A stretch of 64,000 bases of DNA from Diphasiastrum complanatum (Eukaryota; Streptophyta; Lycopodiopsida; Lycopodiales; Lycopodiaceae): positions 19,809,303 to 19,873,302 of the forward strand of contig CM055098.1 of assembly GCA_029204225.1 (NCBI GenBank), read 5' to 3'. Position 1 is the first letter of the stretch, and each line of letters begins with the position of its first letter. Of this stretch, positions 47,786-59,486 are shown piece by piece. The notes below the pieces were generated by a model, which saw only the letters and a program-made list of their open reading frames with translations, searched no databases and had not been told where the DNA came from. Made by a program: the position numbers and the translations under genes.

Positions 47786-48197
47786 AGAGATGTTGATTAG
47801 TAATGTGAGTTGTGTTGATAGGAATGTCAATACTGTCAAACTTAATGCCTTGGAGGCAATGCTAGAGAACTTGGTCTATTCACAGGTTCTGTCGGTGTGA
47901 TTTATCACTTGATTTGTTGTCCATGTCTTAAAATTTTATAATACGAATTTGTCGCTACGTTATTTTTGAAGTTTAGTTGATGTACACACTTTGTTTTATG
48001 AGATGGATTTATGCATATTCACATGCATGCATACACACGCACATTGTATACAAAAGCATACACAAATGGACCACAAGCCCCCAAAAATGGACCACAAGGC
48101 ACCACAAATAGATCACAAATCATCCACACACAACCACGAGCACCACGGTTCTCAAAACCATACGGTTCACAAAGATTTTAATGGTGAATCGTACTAA

Positions 48198-48242
48198 TTT
48201 ATTTATTTATTTATTTATTATTATTATTATTATTATAATTCA
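48198..48242. repeat. (TTTA)n/(TTA)n microsatellite
   Basis: ATTTATTTATTT passes into ATTATTATT over about 40 bases. Confidence 0.9.
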
Positions 48243-48281
48243 CACCCCCAAAAAAGGCCAAAAAAAGTATAAAAAAAAAAC

Positions 48282-48372
48282 CATAATGAGAGCCAAAAAC
48301 AGTGAAATGAGGGCCAAAAACAGTGAAATGAGAGCAAAAACAAGGAAATGAGGGCCAAAAACAATGAAATGG
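48282..48372. repeat. 21-bp tandem repeat, four copies
   Basis: Units of ATGAGGGCCAAAAACAGTGAA with small variation follow each other without spacer; the third is shortened by one base. Confidence 0.9.
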
Positions 48373-48490
48373 ATTTTGGGGAAAAAGGGTCCCAACAAAT
48401 AATTGATTAATCAGTTAATTACAAGAACCATGTGGTACGGTTCACCCAATAGTTCTTGGGACCGATAGTTCCAAGAACCGTTGGTTCTAT

Positions 48491-48497
48491 GATATAT

Positions 48498-48543
<46 letters not shown>

Positions 48544-48681
48544 ATATAATATCAAACATGCGCGTCCACCCCGAAAACAGCCATTTCGCTTCCGCGTCTC
48601 ACGTCTGGACGCGATGCTTCCATTTTTTTCAGCTATTTTACACTATTTTACACGTGGACGCGTCCGGGTCCCGCTACTTTT

Positions 48682-48726
<45 letters not shown>
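48491..48726. repeat. GC-rich segment between two (TA)n runs
   Basis: TA repeats at about 48503-48541 and 48685-48724 bracket a GC-rich segment that contains ATGCGCGTCCACC near 48560 and CACGTGGACGCGTCC near 48651, an inverted GCGTCCAC/GTGGACGC pair. The layout is like a small palindromic element inserted into TA-rich DNA. Confidence 0.7.
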
Positions 48727-48730
<4 letters not shown>

Positions 48731-51085
48731 TTTTGGTTACTCTCAAATTGCTCTAATTCTATTTGGATAGTGGTTGAACGAAGACAATTTGAAATGTTTT
48801 GAAAAAAAATGTTAAAACTCTTAACTTATTTAACTTCATAAACACTAATTCACGAATTTCTCATGAAAATTTTGGCTCTACACTCTTTGACATCCACCAT
48901 TTCTTTCTTATGTTTGTTGCTAATCAATACACACCCTTCTTGTGAACAACAAAACTTCACAAGATAGTTTTTAGATTGAATTGAATATTAACCAAATTAA
49001 TGATTATATTTCAAATTATGGACTAGAGTAGATAGCCCAAAAGTCCTTCAGTGATAAAATACTAATATATTGCGCAAGGTTATTTGAAATTTATTTATTA
49101 GACTTGATGATGTGTTTATATTCAAACTTGAAAAATCTATTTGTTCACTACTCAAGCCTTTTCGAAAGGCAAAGATAGTGAGCTATATAGATGGTATGAT
49201 GGCAAAACTTTTGAAAGAACAAGACTGTCATGAACTTACATGTCAAAACAAAGAATTGAGGACACAAATTTTTTACACCATGAATATTAAACTTCAAGGC
49301 AATCACGTATACAATCTTCAAAGTTCTCAAGTGTTGCAAGCGTGTTCGTGAAGATCTTGGAGATTTTGTCCCTTCAAAACATCAAAGAAATAACATGTGA
49401 AATACCACTCATGGAATTGTTAAGAATAGCAATGCAATAATGTTATTTGAACCTCAATATTCAAGAATGGGACCGCTATGACGACATAGATATCTTACTC
49501 TAAAATAAAATCATTTCCAAAAAAACTTATGAAATTTATTATAATTGTATAATAGTTTACATTTATGTTCTGTGTGTGTGCATGTGTGTCTAAGAAAAAA
49601 CTGTGTAAGGTTATTGACATATTATCGTTCTGGTGCAAAAGGAGGTGGATGAGGACCTAATATGCAATCCTTAAAATGTGATGAAGGAAGACAAGAGAGA
49701 AAGAGGAGGAGATAGTCCCAATAGAGGGGAGATGGAATTTTGTTTCGACAATGAGATAATTCCTTGCTATTATGTCACATTGGAAGTACCATAAGCAGAT
49801 TCTAATGTACCAAAGGGCAAACTTCACACTTGGAAGAGATAGACTTTGACTTCCATAAGGGCCACAAAGTATTGAAAGACGAAACAAACAAGGCAAAATC
49901 TCTTAAAACAGGCAAGGAGATCAATGAATAATGAACTCTATGTTGGAGGATTGTTCTATCTATGAAAAACTTTATCTTGGAAGATTGTACATCCAAAATG
50001 AGCTCCATATTTGAGAATCGTACATCCAGGATAAACTCTATTTTGGAGGATTGTACATTCACGTTTACTTTATGTGAGATGAACCCCTTGAATAAATATT
50101 GTGCATCCAAAATGTGATGCATATAGATGAATACATTAGGTGGAGAATGATACATCTCGAGAGAATAAAAGATAAAATCCTAAAAGGGTATTGAATTGAA
50201 TCCCCATGAAGGATCTCCTATATCCTAATGGAATCCTTGAAAAAGAATTTGAAGATCTTGATGACATCCTTAGAGAACGATTGGACATCTTGAAAGAAAA
50301 GTTTTTTAAAAAAATTCCACATCTTGATGAATCCCTTGTTATCTAAATGGACATTATGATGAACACAAGATGCTAAATTCTTGAAATCATGTCACCATTG
50401 GCCTTTTATTGATTTTGATGTTGATCATGAAACCAAGATTGTGGCTAACCTCAAGCTGCAAGTCAAAAGATAGATCCAATTTAAGAAGATGACACATTAA
50501 AATCAACGTAGGGCCAAAGAAACTAGCAACAATTGAGAATGCTTTTGACAAGCTTTAACCAAAAGAATCTCACACCCTAGAAGAAAGTAGTCGTATCCTA
50601 ATTGGATAAGCTATTGAGAGCTCCCTCATGCATGAAGGCATAAGCAAATACACCCCTTTCTATAAGTATAGCTCATCTATATACAATATTCATAGTGTGC
50701 AATCCAAAACTTATCCAACTATGCACCATAAGGACTACAAGCTATGTGCACCTCCTTCCAAATGCTTTAACAGTGGCAGTAGAGACATTAAGCATGCGCT
50801 TCTTGGAGATTTACAAAAACTCAATGGTTTATGTGGAAGGAATGGACCCTATAAAAAAAGCTACAACAAAAGTTTGTTACAATGTAAAAAGTAACAAAAT
50901 AATGAGATAGACTAAGGTGGAGATTAATAAGATTATCACACAATGTAATTGGATATTGAAGCAATGAATGGTCAAGCAAAAAAGGAAGCTTAATACGAAC
51001 ATGGTTCCCACTTTCTAACGTGTACGAATTATTTCTCCATCTAGGCTTAGAAGTGTAGCATATCACTACTCCTAATGCTAGAAGT
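48727..51085. other. Unassigned sequence
   Basis: No recognisable gene was found. Loosely repeated phrases of about 45-55 bases ending GGAGGATTGTACATCC occur at 49940-50060. The last exon or exons of the thylakoid-lumen gene may be in or beyond this stretch but could not be located. Confidence 0.4.
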
Positions 51086-51728
51086 TGTACGAACTATAAA
51101 CAGAAAGTGAAGTACATTTACATACAAAAGCATTCCAATCATAAAAACACAAGACAAATGTGACAATTACAAGTAAAGCTAGAAATTGCCAGTGTTACAT
51201 CAACTTCTCATTGATTTGGTTGATCCCTTTGTAGATCAAGTACATCCACAAGCTGAGTACTGTCTAGCAAGCCTTCACACGTGTGAAGAGTGCCTAGTCA
51301 TTCAGATCCACCAACGGGAGCCATATATGCTCATTTTCTATTCTCATTAGCTAGAAACAAAAAGCTAGTCTTCCACAATTATAGGAATATTCTCTATAAA
51401 ATAGGATCTAATGGAATCTCTCTATCTTATCAACTACAATCTTATCCACACTTTTGAATAACATCTTGACATGTGAGAGCATTTACTCATTCACATGGAA
51501 GTGCAATCTATTTACAAAAAGTTTGACCAAAATGACTTTTTTCTAGATTCTACTCAAAGGTCAATTTCACACTTGTGTAGATCCATCTAAAATCAATCTA
51601 ATTTTATAAAAGTAAGTTATGTACATCCTTTCACACGTGGGAATAGGCTCCACACGTGTGAGATCCTATCATGATCAAATATTACAAAATTAACCAAGTC
51701 CATCAAGTTGGAAGTGATATTTTTAACA
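51086..51728 (-). repeat. 3' LTR of Copia element H (inner end lost)
   Basis: It matches 54999-55643 of the 5' LTR over 643 bases. On the minus strand it begins TGTTAAAAATATCACTTCC at 51728. The last 200 or so bases present in the 5' LTR are missing here, so the 3' LTR is truncated at its outer end. Confidence 0.88.
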
Positions 51729-51740
51729 CTCCTCACTTCT
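51729..51740 (-). promoter_or_regulatory. Polypurine tract of Copia element H
   Basis: The minus strand reads AGAAGTGAGGAG directly before the 3' LTR start TGTTAAAA. Confidence 0.8.
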
Positions 51741-51977
51741 AGCTTGGTAAGTCTAATGTACATCTATCTACAATTCCAAAAGCACATCTAACTTAAAAAA
51801 TGGATCTTTAGACAATGGCTTGGTTAAGATATCAGCTATGCACTCGAATGATGGCACATAATGAAGTTGTACCTCCTTCGATTGCACCTTCTCCCTCACA
51901 AGTGATGAGCTATCTCAATATGCTTTGTTATAGCATGGAAGATCAAATTGGTAACAATTTGTTGAGAAGCTTGATTG

Positions 51978-54200
51978 TCACAATAGATGCAAGGAATCTC
52001 CTCGGCCTTTAGCACTTGTAGTTCCAACAAAACTCTTCTTAGCCATAGGAGTTCTTTGGTTGTTGAAGTCAATGCCTTTACGAGAGGAAAGAGAGATTGT
52101 ATCTTGCTTTTTGGAAAGCCAAGATATCACTCCTCCACAAAGGAAAGTGTCAAATGCACTTATGGATCTTCTATCCATCTTGTCTCCTACAAAATCTGAA
52201 TCTGAATATGCCCTCAAGTACAAGTTAGATCCTTGATAGAGAATGCCAAAATATCTAGTAGAAGAGACATATCTAAGTACTCTCTTGGCACTTTTCCATG
52301 ATGCATCAAGGGACCTTGCATATATTGACTTAGTTTGCTTACATTATAACTCATATCTGATCTAGTGATTGTCAAATAGATTAAGGAGCCTATAAGCTTT
52401 CTAAAGAGTATGATGTCCTCAAATAATGTTTCATCACCATCATTACAAACATTACAAACTTGCTTCATAGGGGTGTCAATCCCTTTACAATCTTTTATGC
52501 CAACCCTTTCAAAAATGGAAATAACATACTTTGATTGACTTATAAAAGTAAAATCACTACCTCTAGCAACTTCTATTCCAAGTATGAACTTAAGAAGTCC
52601 TAGATCTACCATCTTGACAAACAAGCTTTAACTTTTATTAAGCCTTCACCATCATTTCCTATCAATATGATGTCATCAACATAAAGAACTAAAATGATGA
52701 TCTTTCCATCATTACATTTGATGTACAAAGAAGGCTCATAAGAGCTAATCACAAAGCCAAGGGAGTAGAGCAAATTATGCAACCTAAACTACCAAGCTCT
52801 AGGTGCTTGTTTCAAGCCATATAGGCACTTCCTTAAGCCTCAAACCTTGTCCTCCTCACCATCCTCGATGAAGCCCTCGGGTTGCAACATTTATATTTCC
52901 TCCTCCAAGTAGCCATTCAATAATGCATTGGTCACATCCATTTGATAGAGATTCCACAACAAAGTAGCAATACGAATGATCAATCTAATAGTTACAAAGC
53001 CTTGCTACAGGTGCAAATGTTTCTTCATAATCTATGCCTTTAGTTTGAAGAAACCCCTTAGCAACCAATCTAGCTTTGTACTTACTTATAGATCCATCTT
53101 GATTGTACTTTAATCTATAGATCCACTTACATGCAAGTGGCTTCTTCCCATATGGAAGGTATACAAGGTTCCAAGTTTGATTCTATCAAAGCATCAAACT
53201 CTACTTGCATTGCATCTCTCCAATCTTGTAATCTCCTTGCATCTTCATAACATGATGGCTCTTCAAGCATTGTGGTTAGAAAAGAGTAAGAGGTAGAAGG
53301 AGTTGTGTCTTCCCTTTGCTTTTCTTTCTCAAAGTATGTGAGCCTTAAAAGCTCGGCCTTGCTCCTTGTGGATCTTCTCGGTCCCTTTAGTTCTTGATCT
53401 TGATCTTCCAAAAGATTATTTTCAAGAAGCTCCTCCTCGGGTTTTGCAAGATCTAAATCATTTGGAGACATCTTGTAACTTTGAGATTCATCAAATAAGA
53501 CATTTTTGCTAGCTTTTAGTACTTCTTGAATGGATGAGTCTTCTTCTTGCCCTTTGATGTGAAATTTGCTTTCTCATCACCACCATGTAGTGACATAGAT
53601 CCCATTCTTGTCTTGAGGTGTAGAATCTTGCTCTCCTCGTCCACAAGAACATTATGCAACTTATCTATTGATGGAAGTTGGTCTTGAATAGCAAAAGATT
53701 GAACTAGATTAGAGAACGCATCACCTAATCCATTTATTATCACTTGTACTAGTTCATTATCTTGGATCTTTTCTCCTATAGATCCCAACTCTTTGTTTAA
53801 AAACTTTATTTATCCTTAGGACATATTTTTGTCCATTTTCTCCACTTCCCCTCATGCTTTGCAAGATCAAGTTTCTTAGCATAAGCACTCTTGAAGTGTT
53901 GTTGGATTTATAAATGTTCTTTAGTGAATCCCAAGCCTCTTTTTATGAGGCACAAGAAGCTAACTCCTTCAAGAGCTCATTGCTTACATTTAACTTTAAG
54001 CAATGCAAGGCTAATCTAGCCCTCTTCTTGTATTTCAATTGTTCTTGGACAGCTACAGGCTCTTCCTCAACTCCTAGAACGATATCAAAGAGGTCATGGA
54101 TCACTAAAAGTGATTTCATCCTCACTTTCCAAATGGAATAGTTTGTGGAATTTAGTTTCTCACTAGATTCTAACAAATATCCACCCATGGATGACATTAT
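51978..54200 (-). pseudogene. Copia element H: gag joined to reverse transcriptase and RNase H
   Basis: On the minus strand Gag starts at 54197 (MSSMGGYLLESSEKLN, NYSIWKVRMKSLL) and continues in a second frame to 53516 (VQVIINGLGDAFSNLVQSFA). It passes directly into a post-integrase segment (NVLFDESQSYKMSP) at about 53510, so the zinc knuckle, protease and integrase are deleted. Reverse transcriptase runs 53300-52640 in several frames ([41 protein letters not shown]) to 52624-52214 (GLLKFILGIEVARG). RNase H follows at 52223-51978 (AYSDSDFVGDKMDRRS, SWLSKKQDTISLSS). Confidence 0.88.
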
Positions 54201-54782
54201 AAATGAATGCCTATGAAATTCACAAAGATCTCTTGATAATGAATGATCTAAGATAGATTTTTAGCTTTCCAAGAAGCTTCTTTCTAATCTCGGCCCAATC
54301 AACCTAGTTCAGAATTGGATGACGGTGTAATAGATCCACTCAAAAATCCTAGCAAATCACTCTTTCACAAAATTGATTCTAACACTATTTTGCTTGATAT
54401 CACACACACATAAGATCTGAATAAATCAACTTAAAGATCTAATCTAATGCTTCAAAATGAATTGTTTCAATGACTCAAATCTCTATTTGATCATTAGCAT
54501 TCAATGGATTGAAACTAGATCTAGACATGCATCAAAAATCTTGAATTTTGGACTAGTATGCACATTTTTGGATCTAAAACACTATAGGAAGTTGATTTGA
54601 TGCTTGATGTACGGTTTCAGAAGTGTGGACAATACACCAGCAGCCCACAAATTGATCTTGACCAAAAATATTGAAGGTACCACTCTCCTTAAACTCGCGC
54701 ACTCAAGTAAAGTTCAAAAACAACACATTGTGATCAATGATTTTCACAAGATTTATTAATCATAAGATCACTCTTATACTTA

Positions 54783-54794
54783 GCTCTGATACCA
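54783..54794 (-). promoter_or_regulatory. Primer binding site of Copia element H
   Basis: The minus strand reads TGGTATCAGAGC, identical to the tRNA-Met complement, next to the LTR end CA. Confidence 0.88.
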
Positions 54795-55643
54795 TGTGAA
54801 TTTTCTGATAAAAAGGACAATTATTATTGTACAAAACAATCATTAAGAGTTATTGATTGCTAAATCCAATGATCTATCAAGTTCTATGTGTTAGATCTTG
54901 ATCTAGATGCATTACACTATGATTTTAGCAAGAGCAATGAATCAAATGATTGAAAACTATGAAGAGCGGCCTCACACGTGTGGAGGACAGTACCAGTACG
55001 GACTGTAAACAGAGAGTGAAGTACATGTACATACAAAAGCATTCCAATCATAAAAACACAAGACAAATGTGAGAATTACAATACAAGCAAAGCTAGAAAT
55101 TGCCAATATCACATCAACTTCTCATTGATTTACTTGATCCCTTTTATAGATCAAGTACATCCATGAGCTGAGTACTGTCCAACAAGCCTTCACACGTGTG
55201 AAGAGTGCCTAGTCATTCAGATCCACCAATGGGACATTTTTCCAAAGTTGACTATTCTCATTAGATAGAAACAAAAAAGCTAGTCCCCCACAATTATAAG
55301 AATATTCCCTATCAAATAGGATCTAATGGAATCTCTCTATCTTATCATCTACAATCTATCCACACGTTTGAATAACATCTTGACATGTGGGAGCATCTAC
55401 TCATTCACATGAAAGTGCAATCTATTTATACAAAGTTTGACCAAAATGACTTTTTTTCTAGATTCTACTCAAAGGTCAATTTTAAACTTGTGTAGATCCA
55501 TCTAAAATCAATCTAACTTTATAAAAGTAAGTTATGTACATCCTTTCACACGTGGGAACAGGCTCCACACGTGTGAGATCCTATCATGATCAAATATCTC
55601 AAGATTAACCAAGTACATCAAGTTGGAAGTGACATTTTTAACA
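54795..55643 (-). repeat. 5' LTR of Copia element H
   Basis: On the minus strand it begins TGTTAAAAATGTCACTTCC at 55643 and ends TTCACA at 54795, 849 bases. It contains three exact CACACGTGTG palindromes at 54973, 55191 and 55566, two of which are also present in the shortened 3' LTR (51276, 51651). Confidence 0.9.
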
Positions 55644-55702
55644 GGACTAACATAAAATAATTTAGTAGCATCTATGTTGTAAAAAACAAAAGATTTACTT
55701 AC

Positions 55703-58700
55703 CTACTAAAAGAGGCACCCAAATTGTCATTCATGAGGAGCTCATCCAAGCAAATAAATGAGCTGCAGATATCAACAATAGAAACATGAAGTGCTTAAAA
55801 CTTCCTCAAAAATAGATGAGAAAGACAACCCCCCCTCAAAAGGTTTGCTTCCTTGTTCATAGTACATAGAGAATGGAAAATAGCTTGGCCAATGTTTGAC
55901 TTATTGTTCCACGTAGTGCAAGCATAATTCATAACAACCAACAAGTTGGAAAAAAAAAAAATGCCTAGAAATTGAACATGTAAAATTCATTACATGGAAC
56001 CAAGGTGTTGATTGATAACTTTGTGAATTATAAAGAATAATCTCTCCGTGAAATGACCAAACCTAGTCTTTGCATCTAGATACTATGCAATAACAAACGA
56101 CATCGATTTTAACGAACTTATCCTTTGCACAAAAAACGGAAAATTTAAAAGCCACAAACTTTTCAAGAGCTAATTGAACACATACTCGATTAAATTTTTC
56201 AGAGCCACATTTGCCTTCGACTTGATAGGGTTTGCATCATCAAGTAAAGATGCTGCATTCTTCAAAACCAAACGAAAGGTGCAAACCTGCAAATAGGTTC
56301 TCTTTACAGCAGTCAATCTCGTAAAACCATGCAACACAAGACGGCAAGTAACAAGGCATATATGTACATGAGTATACTTGAACTGAAGTATTATAATGGT
56401 CTGGAAATCTATCTAAACATACCTCGACCCCTGTGTTGGCTTGGAAAGAAGCAAAAGATCCGGGGTCGACTGGCTTGCAATCACGAGCTGCAATTTTCAC
56501 AAGATTTTTGGCCTCCAAGTAGTTGTTAACTGAATTATCTTGTGCTGTTCCATAGAATAGCGGAATAAACACCCACGAACTGAAGTAAGCTTAAAGAACT
56601 CACAAGGAAGAGAAGAACACAAATAGCTTCTTATAAGACCATATTTGCTTACTTGTGCTTTCTGATTTAATGAGTTGCTAATAGCGGTATATAGCCAAGA
56701 TCAAAGCTTACTTAACAAAAAGAGTGCCTCATTCAGCCGGTCACGTGAAGCACTGATTGGCGCTAAGAGAAACTTTGACGCTTTTCTTTTTTGTCCCTTC
56801 AACCACTCCTTTGGTCCTGCTGTTTTAAGCGATGATGAAATAACACAATACCGAATTTATCCAAACAAAAGCACGCTCATTTCATAATTAGTTGAAAGAA
56901 AGTCACCTAACCATCACAACAGTATGATGCCATTGTTAGTTAACAGTTGAAGCAAAAGACATTTCATAGTGTGAGTCTACTGAACAGGTGGTTTTCTTGG
57001 CTGGACATGATGTGGCATTAAGCCATTTCTTGATGTATAGCGTTCCGAAATATATAATCGACAGCCCATAAGGCATCGACACCCTTTTGCGATCATTCCT
57101 CTTGTGTACTGTTTTTGCTTTATACTTCATTATCGTGTTTGCCTGTGTGATCTATGTCCAAAGTTCTGGGTGCCGTGGTACGGCACCTAGTGCGGCACAC
57201 GTGGCATAAGTGTCGTACCTTTTCAGTGCCATGGCACCTACATAACTTTTTTTTTTAATTAAAAAATCCATACAATGCCCCTTTTCAAGTCAAAAAATTA
57301 AAAAATATATATAGGTGCCGTGGTACGGCCGTACCACGGCACTCAAACCCCACGGCACGTGCCCTGGGGAACTTTGTCTATGTCATTGCAAAGAATCGTT
57401 AATGCACAAAGGTTACGGGCCCACACTTACACTCATTAAAGATCGAAGGGACATCGCGACAGGACATACAACTATCTGCAACTTCTACACAACGATGGCA
57501 ATGGAGGGGCAAATGGCTGAGATGAGAGCGATCGAGAAGCTGGAGAATGTTGCTGGCTACCCACTTTGGCAATGAAATAAACGTAATATACAGAGTTATT
57601 GTTACGTACATAAAGAGAGAATTTTATTACCTCAGTTGAAGTTTTAAGGTGATTTATTTGTTTATGAATCAAATTCCGGTTGTCAATAGACATTCAATTA
57701 ATTTAGTAACCGGTATCACCAATGTTTTTGTGTTAAGGATTGTTACAGTTCATCGAATTAGAGAAAATCTTATCGAGTTGTTCATTCAGAATCTAATTTA
57801 AAGTTTAATCTCAATTATTGATATAATCCTTTGAAGTAATTTTCTAATAAAGTATATCAAACATGATATATTGTTATTCAATCATCAATAAATTTGATTG
57901 ATTTATTTCCCGCAATAAGTCTCGGAATTTCTTAGAGAAACCCCACTACTGGTGCTAGTCCATATGGCATACAGATATATGTGGACCAATAAAAGTTGGA
58001 TCGCTAAGACATTCCACGTATTTCCTGACAGCAAGAAGGTATTTTTATAAACATTGCATAGCAAGGATCAAGCAATTGACAAATTCAAAGAATTCATCAA
58101 CATGGCAGAAAACCAGACAAGATGAGAGTAAAGCGAGTCTTGTCAAACAATGGTGGAGATGCATAGGGAGCAAATTTCAAATTCACTGCAAGGACAAGGG
58201 AATTCACCATGAGCTATGCACCTCAACAGAACGGCTTAGTAGAGTGGAAGAACAAAAGCCTGTTGAATGTGGCCAGATGCATGTTACATGACAATAAACT
58301 GCCCAAGTTCCTGTGGGCCGAACGGATAAGCACTGCAACTTACATACTAACATATTGTCTAACAAACTGATGAAGGATACCACACCAGAGAGACTGTGTG
58401 GACCGGATGCAATCCTACAATGGAGCACATGAGGATATTTGGCTGTAAAGCATATGCCCACGTACGTGACGAAACTCGGAAGAAGCTGGATAAGAGGGGA
58501 AACCCTTGTGGTGAAGGCTACAAAGTTTATGATCCGACCGAGCGGAAGGTGGTACTATCTAGAGACGTCATCTTTGATGAAATGGATTACACGGAATCAA
58601 ATATGAACGAGGTAAGGAAGATACAACCAGAAGTAGTAATCATAGATAGTGGATGGGACACACCTCCTACCAGGACAAAGGAAAGCCCTACAGAGAATCA

Positions 58701-59486
58701 AGGAGGAGGCAGCGATGAGTAGGAACCAGAGGAAACCATTGAGCCGACAACCTAGAAAATGTTGCAGGGCCAAAGTCCAATGAGAGAAAGAAGGACTCCG
58801 AAGAGATACGAAGAGATGAGCTTCCTGGGGTATGAGCAAGGGAAGCATACACAGATGTTAGAATATTTGAAAGGAACTGACAAACCGGGGATTAACATTC
58901 AGAGCATCAAATGACATGATGATGGGATTTGCAGATTCCAACTAGGCAGGGGATCAAGACGACAGAAAATCAACCTGCAGTTACGTATTCTCAGACTATT
59001 GACTTCGTTTGATCAGCAAGCCAAAATATGCACCAAATAACCACTTACAGATTCCAAATCAATTACTGGTGTTCTTTTAGATTTGATAAGCCAGTCACAA
59101 TATGGACCAAGTAGCCACTTACAGATTCCAAATCAGACACTGGTGCTCTTTCAGGCTGTTGACTCATTTCGATAAAGCAAGCCAAAATATGCACCAAATA
59201 GCAACTTACAGATTCCAAAAGAGAACGCACATGCCTCGCCTGTGTGAGTTCCAAGTCCCATAAAACTTCCCACCGTCGCCACTGTTGCAAGGGTGAGCAA
59301 TCTACGTCTGATAAGCTCCACTTCTGCATTTTGCTCAGCAACTATCGAGACAGAGGATGCAGGAGAGACATTTCCACGGAAAGGAGGAGCAGCAGCACAA
59401 GGCAGAGGACAGGAATGCAGATTCGCAGTAGCAGACGCCAAAGGAAGAGAAATAAGAGAGGAAGAGAGGCAAGCTGGATCCGCCAT
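55703..59486 (-). CDS. Thylakoid-lumen protein gene, five exons (3' end not found)
   Basis: Exons on the minus strand are 59486-59210, 56819-56712, 56544-56423, 56286-56186 and 55762-55703. All introns have GT-AG ends and the phases (1, 1, 0, 2) join without a stop into 222 codons. Residues 1-50 are a Ser/Ala-rich chloroplast transit peptide. Residues 58-90 form a twin-arginine lumen signal (ELIRRRLLTLATVATVG) with a likely cleavage after EACA. The mature part reads FSFGISGPKEWLK, KASKFLLAPISASRDRL, AARDCKPVD, GVEVCTFRLVLKNAASLL and DSFICLDELL. I recognise it as a conserved plant lumenal protein, possibly the small family annotated as PsaN-like, but the family name is uncertain. It would be nuclear-encoded, imported into plastids and moved across the thylakoid by the Tat route. 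The terminal exon lies beyond Copia element H or is lost. Confidence 0.85.
57315..57342. repeat. 28-bp perfect palindrome
   Basis: GTGCCGTGGTACGG is followed at once by its reverse complement. Related phrases (TGCCGTGGTACGGCACC, CCACGGCACG) lie at 57171-57186 and 57350-57360. It belongs to a short GC-rich repeat island at 57165-57370 within intron 1 of the lumen-protein gene. Confidence 0.9.
57495..58722 (+). pseudogene. Copia fragment I in intron 1 of the lumen-protein gene
   Basis: The plus strand has a Gag N-terminus-like MRAIEKLENVAGYPLW at 57522, then AT-rich sequence. From about 57968 integrase fragments follow (HTDICGPIKVGSLRHSTYF, MSYAPQQNGLVEWKNKSLLNVARCMLHDNKLPKF). The integrase tail is an open frame at 58396-58722 (MWTGCNPTMEHMRIFGCKAYAHV, KVVLSRDVIFDE). 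The integrase core is frameshifted and parts are missing. Orientation is opposite to the host gene. No LTRs were recognised. Confidence 0.8.
58985..59217 (-). repeat. Triplicated exon-1 splice donor
   Basis: Three units share TTTGGAATCTGTAAGT on the minus strand, with donors at 59209, 59122 and 59048 (spacings 87 and 74). Downstream, TATTTGGTGCATATTTTGGC and variants repeat too. Only the first donor (59209) keeps the protein in frame. Reading past it meets TGA at 59153-59151. Confidence 0.88.

Larger units (their letters stand above)
51086..55643 (-). mobile_element. Copia element H, complete ends, internal deletion
   Basis: Two LTRs, primer binding site, polypurine tract, gag and reverse transcriptase-RNase H are in order on the minus strand. 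Loss of protease and integrase makes it non-autonomous. It lies just beyond exon 5 of the thylakoid-lumen gene and in the same orientation, so it appears to sit in that gene's fifth intron. Confidence 0.87.

Noticed and set aside
48490-48770. Ile-Tyr repeat frames
   Set aside because: Translations of (TA)n runs.
49112-49351. 79-codon plus-strand frame
   Set aside because: Looks moderately protein-like, but no family, no splice context and no conserved copy in the window support it.
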